Assembly: GCA_965197675.1 (NCBI GenBank)
Contig: OZ240221.1
Location: forward strand, 806,001-870,000
Reading direction: 5' to 3'
Source: G965197675 sp965197675
Lineage (GTDB): Bacteria > Chloroflexota > Dehalococcoidia > Plut-88900
DNA length: 64,000 nucleotides
Below the pieces are notes generated by a model that did not search any database, was not told where the DNA came from, and saw only the letters and a list, made by a program, of their open reading frames with translations. A program made the position numbers and the translations under genes. Shown here piece after piece: positions 41,151 to 50,246 of the stretch. Within the stretch, counting starts at the first letter, position 1; each line of letters begins with the position of its first letter.

Positions 41151-41700
41151 GGGGTACATTCACCTCGTGCAGCACCCCGCCCCTGGATTATCGTGCTTAA
41201 CACGGGAATGACGGGAAAGAAGGGGGGCGCCGCCCAGGTTCTTCGCTTCGCTCAGAATGACAGGCTCTTGGGACTGGCGAGAGTTCCGGCCGTGTTTGAG
41301 TCCGTTCAGGTTGCCCTTGGGAGCGCCTGCTCTTGAGCGACGACCTCCATGAGAAATAAGGGTGATACCTCCTTGTAGGCGAGATGTGACTTTGCATTAT
41401 AGCACGTAGGTTCTTATTTTATGCATAACCTCGTGGCACAACGAGCTAGGTGTATCCCTTGGATTCCTCACCTCCAAACCCTCCTGAGAGCCTGTGTTAG
41501 AGAGGCAACGCACTGTTCTCCAACCACCCGCCCAGGTGAGTTTTTGTAAGTGGGGGCACACCCCTTCGAGGGACTCAGGACAGGCCCCTAAACCCCATGC
41601 CAGAAGGAACCGTGTGAGCGAGTGTAACGACAACCATTCCTCACCGTCCGCTCATGTCCTTCGACATACTCAGGATGAGCGAACGCTCCGGCCCCGTAAG
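41151..41700. repeat. Repeat mosaic R4-R8-R7-R2-R5
   Basis: The rest of the 40758-41831 gap is repeat sequence without genes. R4: CGTGCTTAACACGGGAATGA (41191-41210). R8: GGCGAGAGTTCC to CGACGACCTCCATG (41275-41351), matching 52346-52420. R7: AGCACGTAGGTTC (41401-41453), also at 6088-6140. R2: GGTGAGTTTTTGTAAGTGGG (41534-41553). R5: CCTTCGACATACTCAGGATG (41657-41676). Confidence 0.7.
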
Positions 41701-41771
41701 GGCTTCCGGGACAGGGATTCGATGGGAGAGGGTCGGGGTGAGGATAGAGATTCATCCCGTCAAGGTTTGTG

Positions 41772-41801
41772 TTGACAGGGGTCTTATACCACCCTTAACA
41801 T
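41772..41801 (+). promoter_or_regulatory. Probable promoter of MBL-fold gene at 41832
   Basis: TTGACA (41772-41777) and TAACAT (41796-41801) are 18 nt apart and lie 30 bp before the ATG, just downstream of the repeat mosaic. Confidence 0.45.
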
Positions 41802-41831
41802 GGGCTGTTCCCTGCCCGAAGGTTAAATAAG

Positions 41832-42662
41832 ATGGAGATAGCCTCACACATATACTCTCTCTACGCACCCATAAACAAGGGGTATTTCTTGAGTAAATAC
41901 CCGCCCAACGTCTATCTGGTCCTGGATGGTGAAGGCGTACTTATAGATAGCGGATACGGTTACAAGGATGGAGTGAAACGGCGGCTGGATTATCTGGAGG
42001 AGTTGGGTAAGCCCAAAGTAGAATACATAATCCTAACTCACGGCCACCCCGACCATATGGGAGGCGCCGAGAAGATCAAGAAGGCCACCGGCGCCAAGAT
42101 CATGATCCATGAGAGGGATGCAAAGGTGGCTAGTAGGACCCTCAAAGAGGCTGGGATAGACGAGACTTTTCATGGTGGAGAGGTGCTGCGAGTAGGCAAT
42201 ATAGAGCTGGAGATGCTGCATACCCCAGGGCATACCTCCGGTCACGTCTGTGTTATGAAGCGGGACGACCGCTCGCTATTCACCGGAGACCATATCCTAG
42301 GGTCGGGGACTACGGCTATCGACCCCAAAGACGGCGACATGTCCGTCTACGTCGAGTCGCTCAAGCTGTTACAGGGCATAGATATAAAGACCATCTATCC
42401 CGGCCACGGCCAGCCCATCAAGGAACCTCAAAGGAAGATTCGCAAACTGATCGAGCACCGTGTGCGAAGAGAAGAGCAAATCTTGATGTGCCTTGGGCGA
42501 GGAATGAACACCATCGACGCCATGTTCCCCGTTATGTACCCCGAGCTTGACAAAGGCCTCTGGAGGGACGCCCGAGGGCAGATAGAGGTACATTTGATCA
42601 AGCTGAGAAAAGAGGGCAGAGTCCTTTCTAAAGACGGGGGGAAGTCCTACTCTCTTAGATGA
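41832..42662 (+). CDS. Metallo-beta-lactamase-fold hydrolase with C-terminal winged helix
   Basis: A 276-aa MBL-fold protein of the LACTB2 type. The metal motif THGHPDHMGG, HTPGHTSGHV, FTGDHILG and YPGHGQPI are complete. After residue 200 comes a helical domain (KIRKLIEHRVRREEQIL to HLIKLRKEGRVLSKDG) like the winged helix of LACTB2-type thioesterase/RNase proteins. Function is hydrolytic but not further resolved. It converges with the RidA gene, overlapping by 8 bp. Confidence 0.87.
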   Translation: MEIASHIYSLYAPINKGYFLSKYPPNVYLVLDGEGVLIDSGYGYKDGVKRRLDYLEELGKPKVEYIILTHGHPDHMGGAEKIKKATGAKIMIHERDAKVASRTLKEAGIDETFHGGEVLRVGNIELEMLHTPGHTSGHVCVMKRDDRSLFTGDHILGSGTTAIDPKDGDMSVYVESLKLLQGIDIKTIYPGHGQPIKEPQRKIRKLIEHRVRREEQILMCLGRGMNTIDAMFPVMYPELDKGLWRDARGQIEVHLIKLRKEGRVLSKDGGKSYSLR

Positions 42663-43053
42663 CGGCGTCAGCGTCGATCTCTACCAGCATGTCGGGGTGA
42701 GCCAGAGAGACGACGCCAATCATGGTTTCAGCGGGCTGAATGTGGTCAAAAGCCTCGAGGTGAGCCTTGCCCGCTGCGTCTCCATTCTTCAAAATGTCCA
42801 CGACGTATATACGAGTCCGGACTATGTTCTCCAGGGAGGCGTTCAGCCTTTGTAAGACGGACTCTATTATGCTTATGACTTCCTTGGCCTGAGCATAAGG
42901 ATCACCTACATTGAGTACCTTACCACTGGTGTCGGTGGAGGTGCAGCCCGTGATGTAGATAAAGCTGGAGGGGTTGTCTACTCGCACGCCACGCGAGAAC
43001 CCTCCCTGCACCTCGAAGGGGCGGCCGGTACGCACACTAGTTCTCGTTGCCAT
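42655..43053 (-). CDS. RidA/YjgF-family protein
   Basis: A 132-aa RidA-family homologue; RidA proteins deaminate reactive enamine/imine intermediates, and others have unrelated hydrolase roles. It has the family shape (YAQAKEVISIIESVLQRLNASLENIVRTRIYVVD) including the arginine in RTRIYV that binds the substrate carboxylate in RidA. The start has a strong ribosome site, AAAGGAGG. A TACAAT-type -10 is seen at 43078-43083 on the minus strand. Confidence 0.85.
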   Translation of the reverse strand: MATRTSVRTGRPFEVQGGFSRGVRVDNPSSFIYITGCTSTDTSGKVLNVGDPYAQAKEVISIIESVLQRLNASLENIVRTRIYVVDILKNGDAAGKAHLEAFDHIQPAETMIGVVSLAHPDMLVEIDADAVI

Positions 43054-43084
43054 TAAGTACCTCCTTTGGATGATGCTATTGTAA

Positions 43085-43330
43085 AGCCGCTCATACTTGA
43101 GCCTGTCTCAGAAAGGCAAACGCCTTTGACCCCAAACTCCCTGCCAGAGGGATGCTTCCCTGCCTGCTGCAGGCAGGCCTCTGGACTCCCTTCGTGCGGG
43201 CTTCTGGATTCCCGTGCTTGACACGGGAATGACGGAAAAGAGGGGGGCACGGGAATGACCTGCCTGCAGCAGGCAGGCAGTATAGGGGGTGAGGGCAGCC
43301 TTCCCTTCGACAAGCTCAGTGTAAGCGGTT
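43085..43330. repeat. R3/R4/R5 repeats with nested palindromic insert
   Basis: The 43054-43465 gap holds no gene. The R3 hairpin (CCAGAGGGATGCTTCCCT, 43144-43161) is split from its right end (CCTCTGG, 43178-43184) by GCCTGCTGCAGGCAGG (43162-43177). R4 (GATTCCCGTGCTTGACACGG, 43208-43227), a second CCTGCCTGCAGCAGGCAGG (43259-43277) and R5 (CCTTCGACAAGCTCAGTG, 43305-43322) follow. Confidence 0.7.
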
Positions 43331-43465
43331 TACTTGATTGGTATTAGGACAGATTCTCCTTCTCCAGATTCTTCATCATAAACAGAGCCCTAGAGCGATT
43401 TAGTAAATTTATTGCCGCCCGTCCTGAGTTTATCGAAGGGAGAGTCGGGCATCCCTGTTGGAATG

Positions 43466-44929
43466 TTACAGCGGGGCGCGCAGCTTGTGCCATCCGCTGG
43501 CCTGCTCGTAGGCGTGAGCTATCCTGAGAAGGGTCTCCTCTCCGAAGGGTTTTCCTATTAGCTGGATGCCTATGGGCAGCCCAAAGGAAAACCCGGCAGG
43601 CACGGATATAGCTGGAATACCCGCGATGTTTGCGGGTATTGTACATATGTCGCTGAAATACATTTGCACCGGATCGATCATTCTCTCTCCGAACTTGAAG
43701 GGGACTGAGGGAGATGTAGGAGTTACCAGGGCATCGTACTTCTCAAAGGCGGACTGAAACTCTCGCCTGATGAGGGTCCGTACCTTCTGAGCCTTCAAGT
43801 AGTAGGCGTCATAGTAGCCAGCCGAGAGGGCGTAGGCGCCCAGCATTATTCTCCGCTTCACCTCAGGCCCGAAACCCTGTTGCCTGGTCTTCTCCATGGC
43901 ATCCCACATGCTCTCGGCATCCTGGACAGAAAACCCATACTTCACTCCATCGTAGCGGGCCAAATTGGCCGAGGCCTCGGATGGAGCAATGATGTAGTAC
44001 ACGGCCAAGGCATACTTGGTATGGGGCAAGGACACCTCTCGGTCTATCTCCGCCCCAAGCTCTTCCAGCTTGGACAATGCCCTTTCAAAGACGTCTACCA
44101 CTTCTCCCTGAATTCCCTCTACGAAGTACTCTTTAGGCACTCCCAACCGAAGCCCCTTCATGTCTTTGTCCAGGGGCTTGGTATAGTCGGGTGGAGTGTA
44201 GGTGGCAGACGTGGAGTCCCTGGAGTCGTGGCCGGCGATAGTGTTTAGCACCATTGCGGCATCAGTTACGTCCTTTGTCAGCGGACCAATCTGGTCGAAA
44301 GAGCTCCCGAAGGCTACCAGTCCATAGCGGCTGACCAGTCCGTAAGTTGGCTTTGTGCCAACCACGCCACAAAAGGAGGCGGGTTGTCGTATGCTGCCCC
44401 CTGTATCGGATCCCAGTGAGTACATCGCCTCTCCAGCAGCCACGCTTGCGGCAGGACCTCCACTGCTTCCCCCGGGCACTCGCTCTAGGTCCCATGGGTT
44501 GCGAGTGGGAAAGAAGGCCGAATTCTCGTTGGAGGAGCCCATGGCAAACTCATCCATATTGGCCTTCGCTACCAGCACGGCGCCAGCCGTCTTTAGTCTC
44601 TCGGTTACGTGGGCGTCATAGGGAGGGGTGAAGCCTTCCAGCATTTTAGAAGAGCAGGTGGTGGTAACGCCTCGTGTGGTGATGTTGTCTTTTAGGATCA
44701 TCGGGACGCCACTGATAGGGCTGCCATCCCCACTTGCGATGGCCTCATCCGCTGCTTTGGCCTGCTCCAGGGCCGCCTCCGGAGTAATGGTAACGCATGC
44801 CTTGACCTTTTCTTCTACCTTGTCGATGCGGTCTAGAACGACCTGGGTGATCTCCACCGAGGAGACCTCTCGCGCTTTGAGAAGCTCCGAGGTCTGATGG
44901 AGGGTCAATTCATGGAGGGGCTGAGACAT
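43466..44929 (-). CDS. gatA: Asp-tRNA(Asn)/Glu-tRNA(Gln) amidotransferase subunit A
   Basis: GatA supplies ammonia from glutamine for converting mischarged Glu-tRNA(Gln) and/or Asp-tRNA(Asn). The 487-aa amidase-signature protein has the Lys of MILKDNITTRG, the glycine/serine loop GGSSGGPAASVAAG and the nucleophilic Ser of GSDTGGSIRQPA. gatC lies 13 bp upstream on the same strand. gatB is not in the window. Organisms that use this route usually lack GlnRS and/or AsnRS. Confidence 0.96.
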   Translation of the reverse strand: MSQPLHELTLHQTSELLKAREVSSVEITQVVLDRIDKVEEKVKACVTITPEAALEQAKAADEAIASGDGSPISGVPMILKDNITTRGVTTTCSSKMLEGFTPPYDAHVTERLKTAGAVLVAKANMDEFAMGSSNENSAFFPTRNPWDLERVPGGSSGGPAASVAAGEAMYSLGSDTGGSIRQPASFCGVVGTKPTYGLVSRYGLVAFGSSFDQIGPLTKDVTDAAMVLNTIAGHDSRDSTSATYTPPDYTKPLDKDMKGLRLGVPKEYFVEGIQGEVVDVFERALSKLEELGAEIDREVSLPHTKYALAVYYIIAPSEASANLARYDGVKYGFSVQDAESMWDAMEKTRQQGFGPEVKRRIMLGAYALSAGYYDAYYLKAQKVRTLIRREFQSAFEKYDALVTPTSPSVPFKFGERMIDPVQMYFSDICTIPANIAGIPAISVPAGFSFGLPIGIQLIGKPFGEETLLRIAHAYEQASGWHKLRAPL

Positions 44930-44942
44930 GATAGCCTGACAG

Positions 44943-45230
44943 CTAGCCGAGGACGGACTTCACCCTGAAGAATCCTTCGTCTTCTTTGGGGGCGTTGGCC
45001 AAGACCTCTTCTTTGGGGTGGGACGGCTTGACCTTGTCCTCTCGGAAGACGCTGGACAGCTCCATGGTGTGGGAAGTGGGGGGTACATCGCTGGTATCTA
45101 CTTGATCCAAGATTTCGAACTGCTCCAGGATATGGGAGAGCTGCTCTCGAAAGGTCTCCAGTTCCTCCTCCGTCATCCCGATTCGGGCCAGACGCGCTAT
45201 GTGTTCTACTTCGTTTCTTTCCAGGGCCAC
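44943..45230 (-). CDS. gatC: Asp-tRNA(Asn)/Glu-tRNA(Gln) amidotransferase subunit C
   Basis: A 95-aa stabilising subunit of the GatCAB complex. The N-terminal EHIARLARIGMTEEELETFREQLSHILEQ helices and the central VPPTSH motif are characteristic. It lies immediately upstream of gatA and is the first gene of the pair. Confidence 0.95.
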   Translation of the reverse strand: MALERNEVEHIARLARIGMTEEELETFREQLSHILEQFEILDQVDTSDVPPTSHTMELSSVFREDKVKPSHPKEEVLANAPKEDEGFFRVKSVLG

Positions 45231-45260
45231 AGACAGTCCTTGGTTAGTGGGAATGGAAGC

Positions 45261-45269
45261 ATTATAGCA
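45261..45269 (-). promoter_or_regulatory. Extended -10 promoter of gatC-gatA
   Basis: On the minus strand TGCTATAAT reads from 45269 to 45261, an extended -10 with a perfect TATAAT, 30 bp before the gatC start. The -35 region is weak. Confidence 0.5.
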
Positions 45270-45361
45270 TCGGGCTCCACAGTGGAAAAGGATACCTGCA
45301 CAGACACCTGGGCCAGCATATGTGATAAGCTACGCCACACAATTGAGAAGGAGGATGCAGA

Positions 45362-46381
45362 TTGAACAAGCGCTTCATAACATCCTACGCAGGTTTCCCG
45401 TCCTTTTTCGACGCTCCCATCAAAGGACATGATGAAGTTCAGGAAGGGATGACCGTCATAGCAGGTGTGCCCATAGACCAGGGTGTGGTTACTGCCCGAC
45501 CTGGGGCGCGCTACGGACCAAGGGGCATTCGAGAAGCCTCCATGCTATTCAGAGGAGCCTACGAGGTGGCGGGAGAGAACACCCTGGCGGACATGGATAC
45601 GGGCGTCTTCTTGAAACCGAAGGATAAGCCCAACTTTGCGGACATCGGCGACTTCCACATCACTCCCACCAGCATAGAGAAGACGACCGAAACAGTCATC
45701 GATGGAGTCGCCAACATAGTCAAAAGAGGTGGCTTCCCGGTATTGCTGGGGGGCGACCATTACGTAGCCTATCCCGGTTTCGCCGGTTTCGCCAAGGGCA
45801 TGGAGGAGAGGAAGTCCAACCCTCGTTTGGGCTATATGCATATAGACAGCCACCCAGATTTCAGAGACGAGCATGGGATAGGTGGCAAATACACCCACGG
45901 CACACAGGCCCGACGTCTCAGCGAAACCTCTTACATAACGTATAAAAACATGGCTTGGGTAGGCCTCAACGGCCCAGTCATGGACCCCTTGCAGTACGAG
46001 ATATTCAAGTCTCAGAGGTTGAAGGTGCTATCTGCAAGCGTGGTGCACGAGAGAGGTGTGGCGGAGGTGGTAAAGGAGGCGATGGAAACGGCGGCTGATA
46101 CCACGGATGGGATTTACTTAACCGTCGATATAGACGTGGTAGACGGTTCGGAATCTCCAGGCACGGGAGCCCCGGTGTATACCGGGATTTCCGCCGTGGA
46201 GTTCCTTGAGATGATGGATGTTTTGAGCGGCCACGATATAATTGGAGCCGTAGACATTTGTGAAGTCTCCCCTCCCCTGGACTACGAAGGAAGGACAACC
46301 CATTTAGCTGCTTCAGGCCTTCTGGGTCTGCTCACCCCACGAATATTCGACAAAATGGGTTCGCTGGAGGGCTTTGCATAG
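45362..46381 (+). CDS. Ureohydrolase (agmatinase/arginase family)
   Basis: A 339-aa dinuclear manganese hydrolase releasing urea from guanidino compounds such as agmatine. Metal motifs are GGDHYVAY, IDSHPDFRDE and DIDVVDGSESPGTG. The usual DAHxD reads DSHPD, which is seen in some divergent members, so the substrate may not be agmatine. TTG 45362 is chosen as start because AAGGAGG ends 8 nt before it. A second ureohydrolase is encoded at 57356-58324. tdh follows almost directly (1 bp). Confidence 0.85.
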   Translation: MNKRFITSYAGFPSFFDAPIKGHDEVQEGMTVIAGVPIDQGVVTARPGARYGPRGIREASMLFRGAYEVAGENTLADMDTGVFLKPKDKPNFADIGDFHITPTSIEKTTETVIDGVANIVKRGGFPVLLGGDHYVAYPGFAGFAKGMEERKSNPRLGYMHIDSHPDFRDEHGIGGKYTHGTQARRLSETSYITYKNMAWVGLNGPVMDPLQYEIFKSQRLKVLSASVVHERGVAEVVKEAMETAADTTDGIYLTVDIDVVDGSESPGTGAPVYTGISAVEFLEMMDVLSGHDIIGAVDICEVSPPLDYEGRTTHLAASGLLGLLTPRIFDKMGSLEGFA

Positions 46382-46382
46382 C

Positions 46383-47522
46383 ATGTCTGGAAAGATGCTG
46401 GCAGTCCGCAAGACCGAACGAGGAAAAGGGACAGTGATAGACGAAGTCCCTATTCCGGACATAGGGCAGGATGAGGTGTTGGTAGCAGTGGAAGCGGCCA
46501 GTATCTGCGGTACAGACCTGCATATCTGGAAGTGGGATGATTGGAGTGCTCAAAGGATAAACCCTCCCATAACCATAGGCCACGAGTTCGCTGGTACGGT
46601 GGTAGCCATAGGCAAATCCGTACAGCATGTTAAAGAAGGTGACTATGTCTCGGCGGAGAGCCACGTGACCTGCGGCATGTGTTATCAATGTCGTACAGGG
46701 CAGGCTCATATGTGTCCTCTGACCCGAATCCTTGGCATTGATAGAGATGGCGCCTTCGCTGATTACGTCGCAGTCCCTGAAAAGGTCATCTGGCAAAACG
46801 ATCGCGACAAGATGCCGCCTGAGATAGCTACCCTGCAGGAGCCCTTCGGGAACTCGGTCTTTGCCACACTAGCCCATGATCTGACAGGGCAGAGTGTAGG
46901 AATCCTGGGTTGTGGGCCCATAGGCCTGTTCTCGATAGGTATAGCCAAGGCGTCGGGAGCGTCTCTAGTCCTGGCAGCAGACTTGAACGATTACCGATTG
47001 AAGCTGGCTAAAGCCATGGGAGCCGACAAAGTGTGTAACCTCGACAAAGATGTTCTCAAGGGGGATTTGGCCCAGTGGCTGATAAATGCCAACGAGGGCT
47101 ACGGCCTGGACATCGTATTGGAGATGAGCGGCGCCCCATCTGCCATCGACGCCGCTTTTCAAGGCGTACGAAACGGCGGAAGGGTCACTCTCTTCGGAAT
47201 ACCCCCCAGCCCCGTTCGCATAGACGTAGCCGAGAGCATGATTTTCAAGAACTTGACGGTGTTGGCCCTGAATGGCCGACGCATCTTCGATACCTGGTAC
47301 AGGACTCGTTGGCTGCTGGAAAGCGGTGTGGTGAACCTTACGCCATTGATAACCCATGACATGAGCATGGAAAACATTGATGAGGCCTTTGAGCTGCTAG
47401 CCCGGGGGAATGCCTGCAAGATCGTAGTTCGGCCCAGGGGAGGGCCAGAGCTGACTAAAGCAAGATTGGCCAAAGATAAGAAAACGGATGCCAACGTTCG
47501 AGGAGTGGTTGTCCATCCCTAG
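46383..47522 (+). CDS. tdh: L-threonine 3-dehydrogenase
   Basis: Tdh oxidises L-threonine to 2-amino-3-ketobutyrate with NAD. The 379-aa medium-chain dehydrogenase has catalytic zinc residues in ASICGTDLHIW and GHEFAG and the four-cysteine structural zinc site CGMCYQCRTGQAHMC. The NAD motif is GCGPIGLF. Assignment rests on the catalytic His in DLHIW and on the partner gene kbl 29 bp downstream, which takes the product. Confidence 0.92.
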   Translation: MSGKMLAVRKTERGKGTVIDEVPIPDIGQDEVLVAVEAASICGTDLHIWKWDDWSAQRINPPITIGHEFAGTVVAIGKSVQHVKEGDYVSAESHVTCGMCYQCRTGQAHMCPLTRILGIDRDGAFADYVAVPEKVIWQNDRDKMPPEIATLQEPFGNSVFATLAHDLTGQSVGILGCGPIGLFSIGIAKASGASLVLAADLNDYRLKLAKAMGADKVCNLDKDVLKGDLAQWLINANEGYGLDIVLEMSGAPSAIDAAFQGVRNGGRVTLFGIPPSPVRIDVAESMIFKNLTVLALNGRRIFDTWYRTRWLLESGVVNLTPLITHDMSMENIDEAFELLARGNACKIVVRPRGGPELTKARLAKDKKTDANVRGVVVHP

Positions 47523-47551
47523 CCAATACTTTTGCAGAGGGTGATCATCCA

Positions 47552-48739
47552 ATGCCATATACCAAGATGAAGAGTTGGCTCGAAGAGGAGCTTCAAGGCA
47601 TCAAGGATAGCGGCCTGTTCAAGGAAGAGAAGATAATTCAGACTCCCCAAAGCTCCCAAGTTGACACCTCAGAGGGACACTACATCAATTTCTGCTCCAA
47701 TAATTACCTGGGATTGTCAGACCATCCCGATATACTAAAAGCAGTCGAAGAGGGGATGGAATCCCATGGTTTCGGGATGGCGTCGGTGCGGTTTATCTGC
47801 GGTACTCAGGACATTCACAGGACACTAGAGCAAATGATTTCCGCGTTCTTAGGCACCGAAGACACCATCTTGTACACTTCCTGTTTCGATGCCAACACAG
47901 GGTTGTTCGAGACTCTTCTCGGCGCTGAAGATGCCGTCATTAGCGATGCACTGAACCACGCCAGCATCATAGACGGTATTCGCCTGTGTCGAGCTCAGCG
48001 GAAGATATTTCAGCACCGTGACATGGCAGACTTGGAAGTCAAGCTGCAGGAGACGCAAGAGTGCAGGTTTAGACTCATAGCCACTGACGGCGTCTTCAGC
48101 ATGCAAGGTGATTTGGCAAAGCTCAACGACATCTGTGATCTAGCCGAGAAATATGATGCGCTGGTAATGGTGGACGACTCCCACGCTACCGGTTTCATGG
48201 GCCCGAATGGAGCCGGCACACCAGAAGAGTTGGAAGTCTCGGATAGAGTGGACATCATAACCAGTACGCTGGGAAAGGCGCTGGGAGGTGCTTCGGGGGG
48301 CTTCACCTCGGGCCACCGGGAGATAGTTAACTATTTGAGGCAGCGGTCTAGACCCTACCTGTTTTCCAACACCCTTGCTCCCCCCATCGTGACGGCAGCG
48401 TTGAAGGCATTGGAGATAGTCCAGCAACATCCCGAACTTCGAGAGAAGCTGTGGAAGAACACCACCCACTTCAGAAAAGGGCTGGAAGACCTGGGTTACG
48501 AGATAATTCCCGGCAACCACCCCATTGTTCCCATCATGCTGAGAGATGAGCTGAAGACTGTGAAAGTGGCCAAGGCGATGAACGAGCGGGGCATCTTTGT
48601 AGTAGGGTTCAGTTACCCAGTGGTGCCCATAGGAGAGGCCCGTATCAGGGCCCAGATCTCGGCAGCTCATACAGAGGGCCAGCTAGACAGAGCTATCTCT
48701 GCTTTCGCTGAGGTAGGGAAGGAAACAGGGGTTATCTAG
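47552..48739 (+). CDS. kbl: 2-amino-3-ketobutyrate CoA ligase (glycine C-acetyltransferase)
   Basis: Kbl cleaves the Tdh product with CoA to glycine and acetyl-CoA. The 395-aa alpha-oxoamine synthase has FCSNNYLGLSDHP early, VDDSHATGF with the PLP aspartate, and the Schiff-base lysine in TLGKALGGASGG. With tdh it forms a complete threonine degradation pathway. The 8-amino-7-oxononanoate synthase alternative is unlikely next to tdh. Confidence 0.93.
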   Translation: MPYTKMKSWLEEELQGIKDSGLFKEEKIIQTPQSSQVDTSEGHYINFCSNNYLGLSDHPDILKAVEEGMESHGFGMASVRFICGTQDIHRTLEQMISAFLGTEDTILYTSCFDANTGLFETLLGAEDAVISDALNHASIIDGIRLCRAQRKIFQHRDMADLEVKLQETQECRFRLIATDGVFSMQGDLAKLNDICDLAEKYDALVMVDDSHATGFMGPNGAGTPEELEVSDRVDIITSTLGKALGGASGGFTSGHREIVNYLRQRSRPYLFSNTLAPPIVTAALKALEIVQQHPELREKLWKNTTHFRKGLEDLGYEIIPGNHPIVPIMLRDELKTVKVAKAMNERGIFVVGFSYPVVPIGEARIRAQISAAHTEGQLDRAISAFAEVGKETGVI

Positions 48740-48780
48740 TTGGCAGCGGAGAAAGACCTTATCTAAAATAAAGAGGGGAT

Positions 48781-49122
48781 ATGATAAAGCGACGTGACAT
48801 GCTGATGCAGGTCCTACTGTACGTGATCACAGTAGGACTGTACGGCATTTACTGGTTCTACGTTACCTCCTCCGAGATGGTAGAACACAAGAGGCTTACG
48901 GGTAATCCTGTGGTTTGGGCCATATTGTTCGTGATTCCCATAGCCAACATTTACGCTATTTGGCAACACAGTAAAGCAGTTCAGGCGTTCACCGAGGATA
49001 AGTACAGCAACATTTTAGTCTTCATTCTCTGGATACTGTGCAGTCCTGCAGTGTGGGCAATCCTTCAAACCGAGCTGAACCGAGTGGCCGACGAGCAGCT
49101 AGCCACTCAATCAACGACGTAA
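48781..49122 (+). CDS. DUF4234-like small membrane protein
   Basis: A 113-aa protein with about three hydrophobic segments (QVLLYVITVGLYGIYWFYV, WAILFVIPIANIYAIW and ILVFILWILCSPAVWAIL), matching the DUF4234 pattern (LYGIYWFY). Role unknown. ATG 48781 follows AGAGGGG. It lies between kbl and the MaoC-like pair with short gaps and may be co-transcribed. Confidence 0.75.
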   Translation: MIKRRDMLMQVLLYVITVGLYGIYWFYVTSSEMVEHKRLTGNPVVWAILFVIPIANIYAIWQHSKAVQAFTEDKYSNILVFILWILCSPAVWAILQTELNRVADEQLATQSTT

Positions 49123-49152
49123 CCAAGCAAAAGCTAGAGGGTAAGAGTCGCC

Positions 49153-49608
49153 ATGGGAGAGTCAGAGCCCCTGGAGTTCAATAGAGCCGCACTGGAAAAA
49201 GAGTACGACAGAGGAACTTTCGAGGTAACCACGGAGACGATCATCGATTACACCCGAGCCGTGGGAGATACCAATCTCCTTTACAGCAACGAGAAAGATG
49301 CTGCTGAGGGGCCTTATGAAGGTCTTGTAGCCTCGCCGACTATGGTGGCTCTCTTCAGCAAGGCCATTGAACCCCATGACTTGAACGTAAAGTTTGATGG
49401 AACTTCATATATGGCCGGGCAATGGATAGAGCCGAAGCTGCCCATAAGGCCCGGCGACGTGCTGAAAGCTACAGATCGGGTCAAGGACGTATATAGAAAG
49501 ACAGGTAGATCCGGTCCTATGGTATTTGTGGTGGTGGAGACCTCATTTGTCAATCAAAACGGGGATCTAGCGGCCGTTGTCGGATGGTCTTCGGTTAGAC
49601 GCAAGTAA
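49153..49608 (+). CDS. MaoC-like hot-dog fold protein (N-terminal dehydratase type)
   Basis: A 151-aa hot-dog protein. The segment YTRAVGDTNLLYSNEKDA and the following YEGLVASPTMVALF match the MaoC_dehydrat_N group, but the Asp-His pair of active R-specific enoyl-CoA hydratases is not clear. Such proteins often work as a heteromer with a second MaoC protein, here encoded 12 bp downstream. It may hydrate or dehydrate a CoA or ACP thioester. Confidence 0.78.
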   Translation: MGESEPLEFNRAALEKEYDRGTFEVTTETIIDYTRAVGDTNLLYSNEKDAAEGPYEGLVASPTMVALFSKAIEPHDLNVKFDGTSYMAGQWIEPKLPIRPGDVLKATDRVKDVYRKTGRSGPMVFVVVETSFVNQNGDLAAVVGWSSVRRK

Positions 49609-49620
49609 CGAGGTAAGGAC

Positions 49621-50058
49621 ATGGATCAAGGCAAGCCCATCTATTTTGAAGACGTGGAGGTTGGTGACGAGCTGGGGCCCCTCACCAAAACCCCCGCCCT
49701 GGATGAGATCAAGATATTCTGTCGCCTTTACCAAGAGCCGGAGCCAAACCGCTTCACCGACCTAGAGGCAGCCAAAAGGGAGGGGGTGCCCTTCCTCATA
49801 ATTCCTGGTGGGATAAGCATGGCCTATCTGTCTCAGCTTATTACGGGTTGGGCCCCAAACGTTACCCTCAAAAGGCTGGACGTGATCTTCCGAGGTCGTA
49901 TAAGGCAAGAAGAGCCCATACACTGTCGCGGGTTAATCACGGACAAAGAGGTGCGGGAAGGTGAAAACTGCGTGGAATGCGATCTCTATATCGAGGACTC
50001 GGAACGGCAGAGGGCGGTCACGGGTAAAGCAATTGCCGTGATACCATCTCGCTCCTGA
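49621..50058 (+). CDS. MaoC-like hot-dog fold protein, partner of previous gene
   Basis: A 145-aa hot-dog protein starting IYFEDVEVGDELGP, the standard MaoC beginning. The central helix motif is IIPGGISMAYLSQLITGW; the usual H of PHG-like motifs is replaced by Gly. Catalytic capacity may therefore reside in the pair. The gene directly follows the other MaoC-like gene, and a repeat block lies after it. Confidence 0.78.
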   Translation: MDQGKPIYFEDVEVGDELGPLTKTPALDEIKIFCRLYQEPEPNRFTDLEAAKREGVPFLIIPGGISMAYLSQLITGWAPNVTLKRLDVIFRGRIRQEEPIHCRGLITDKEVREGENCVECDLYIEDSERQRAVTGKAIAVIPSRS

Positions 50059-50124
50059 TATTCAAGCACCGTTCCACGGGCTATCCCCAGGTAAAAGCAA
50101 GAACTGAACAAATGCATACGCCTT

Positions 50125-50243
50125 TGTCCCATCCACCCGCCCTCGGCAGGTTTTGGATATGGGGGGGACGCCCCCCAAACTCCCCGCCAGAGGGAAGCTT
50201 CCCTCTGGACTCCCTCTGTAAAGACTTGTTTAAAACATCCCTA
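50125..50243. repeat. R2/R3 repeat downstream of glutamate dehydrogenase
   Basis: CCATCCACCCGCCCTCGGCA with GGTTTTGGATATGGGGGGGA (R2) and CCAGAGGGAAGCTTCCCTCTGG-type R3 hairpin (left arm from 50187, right arm to 50208), then ACTCCCTCTGTAAAG. It occupies the convergent gap 50059-50246. Confidence 0.7.
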
Positions 50244-50246
50244 GCT

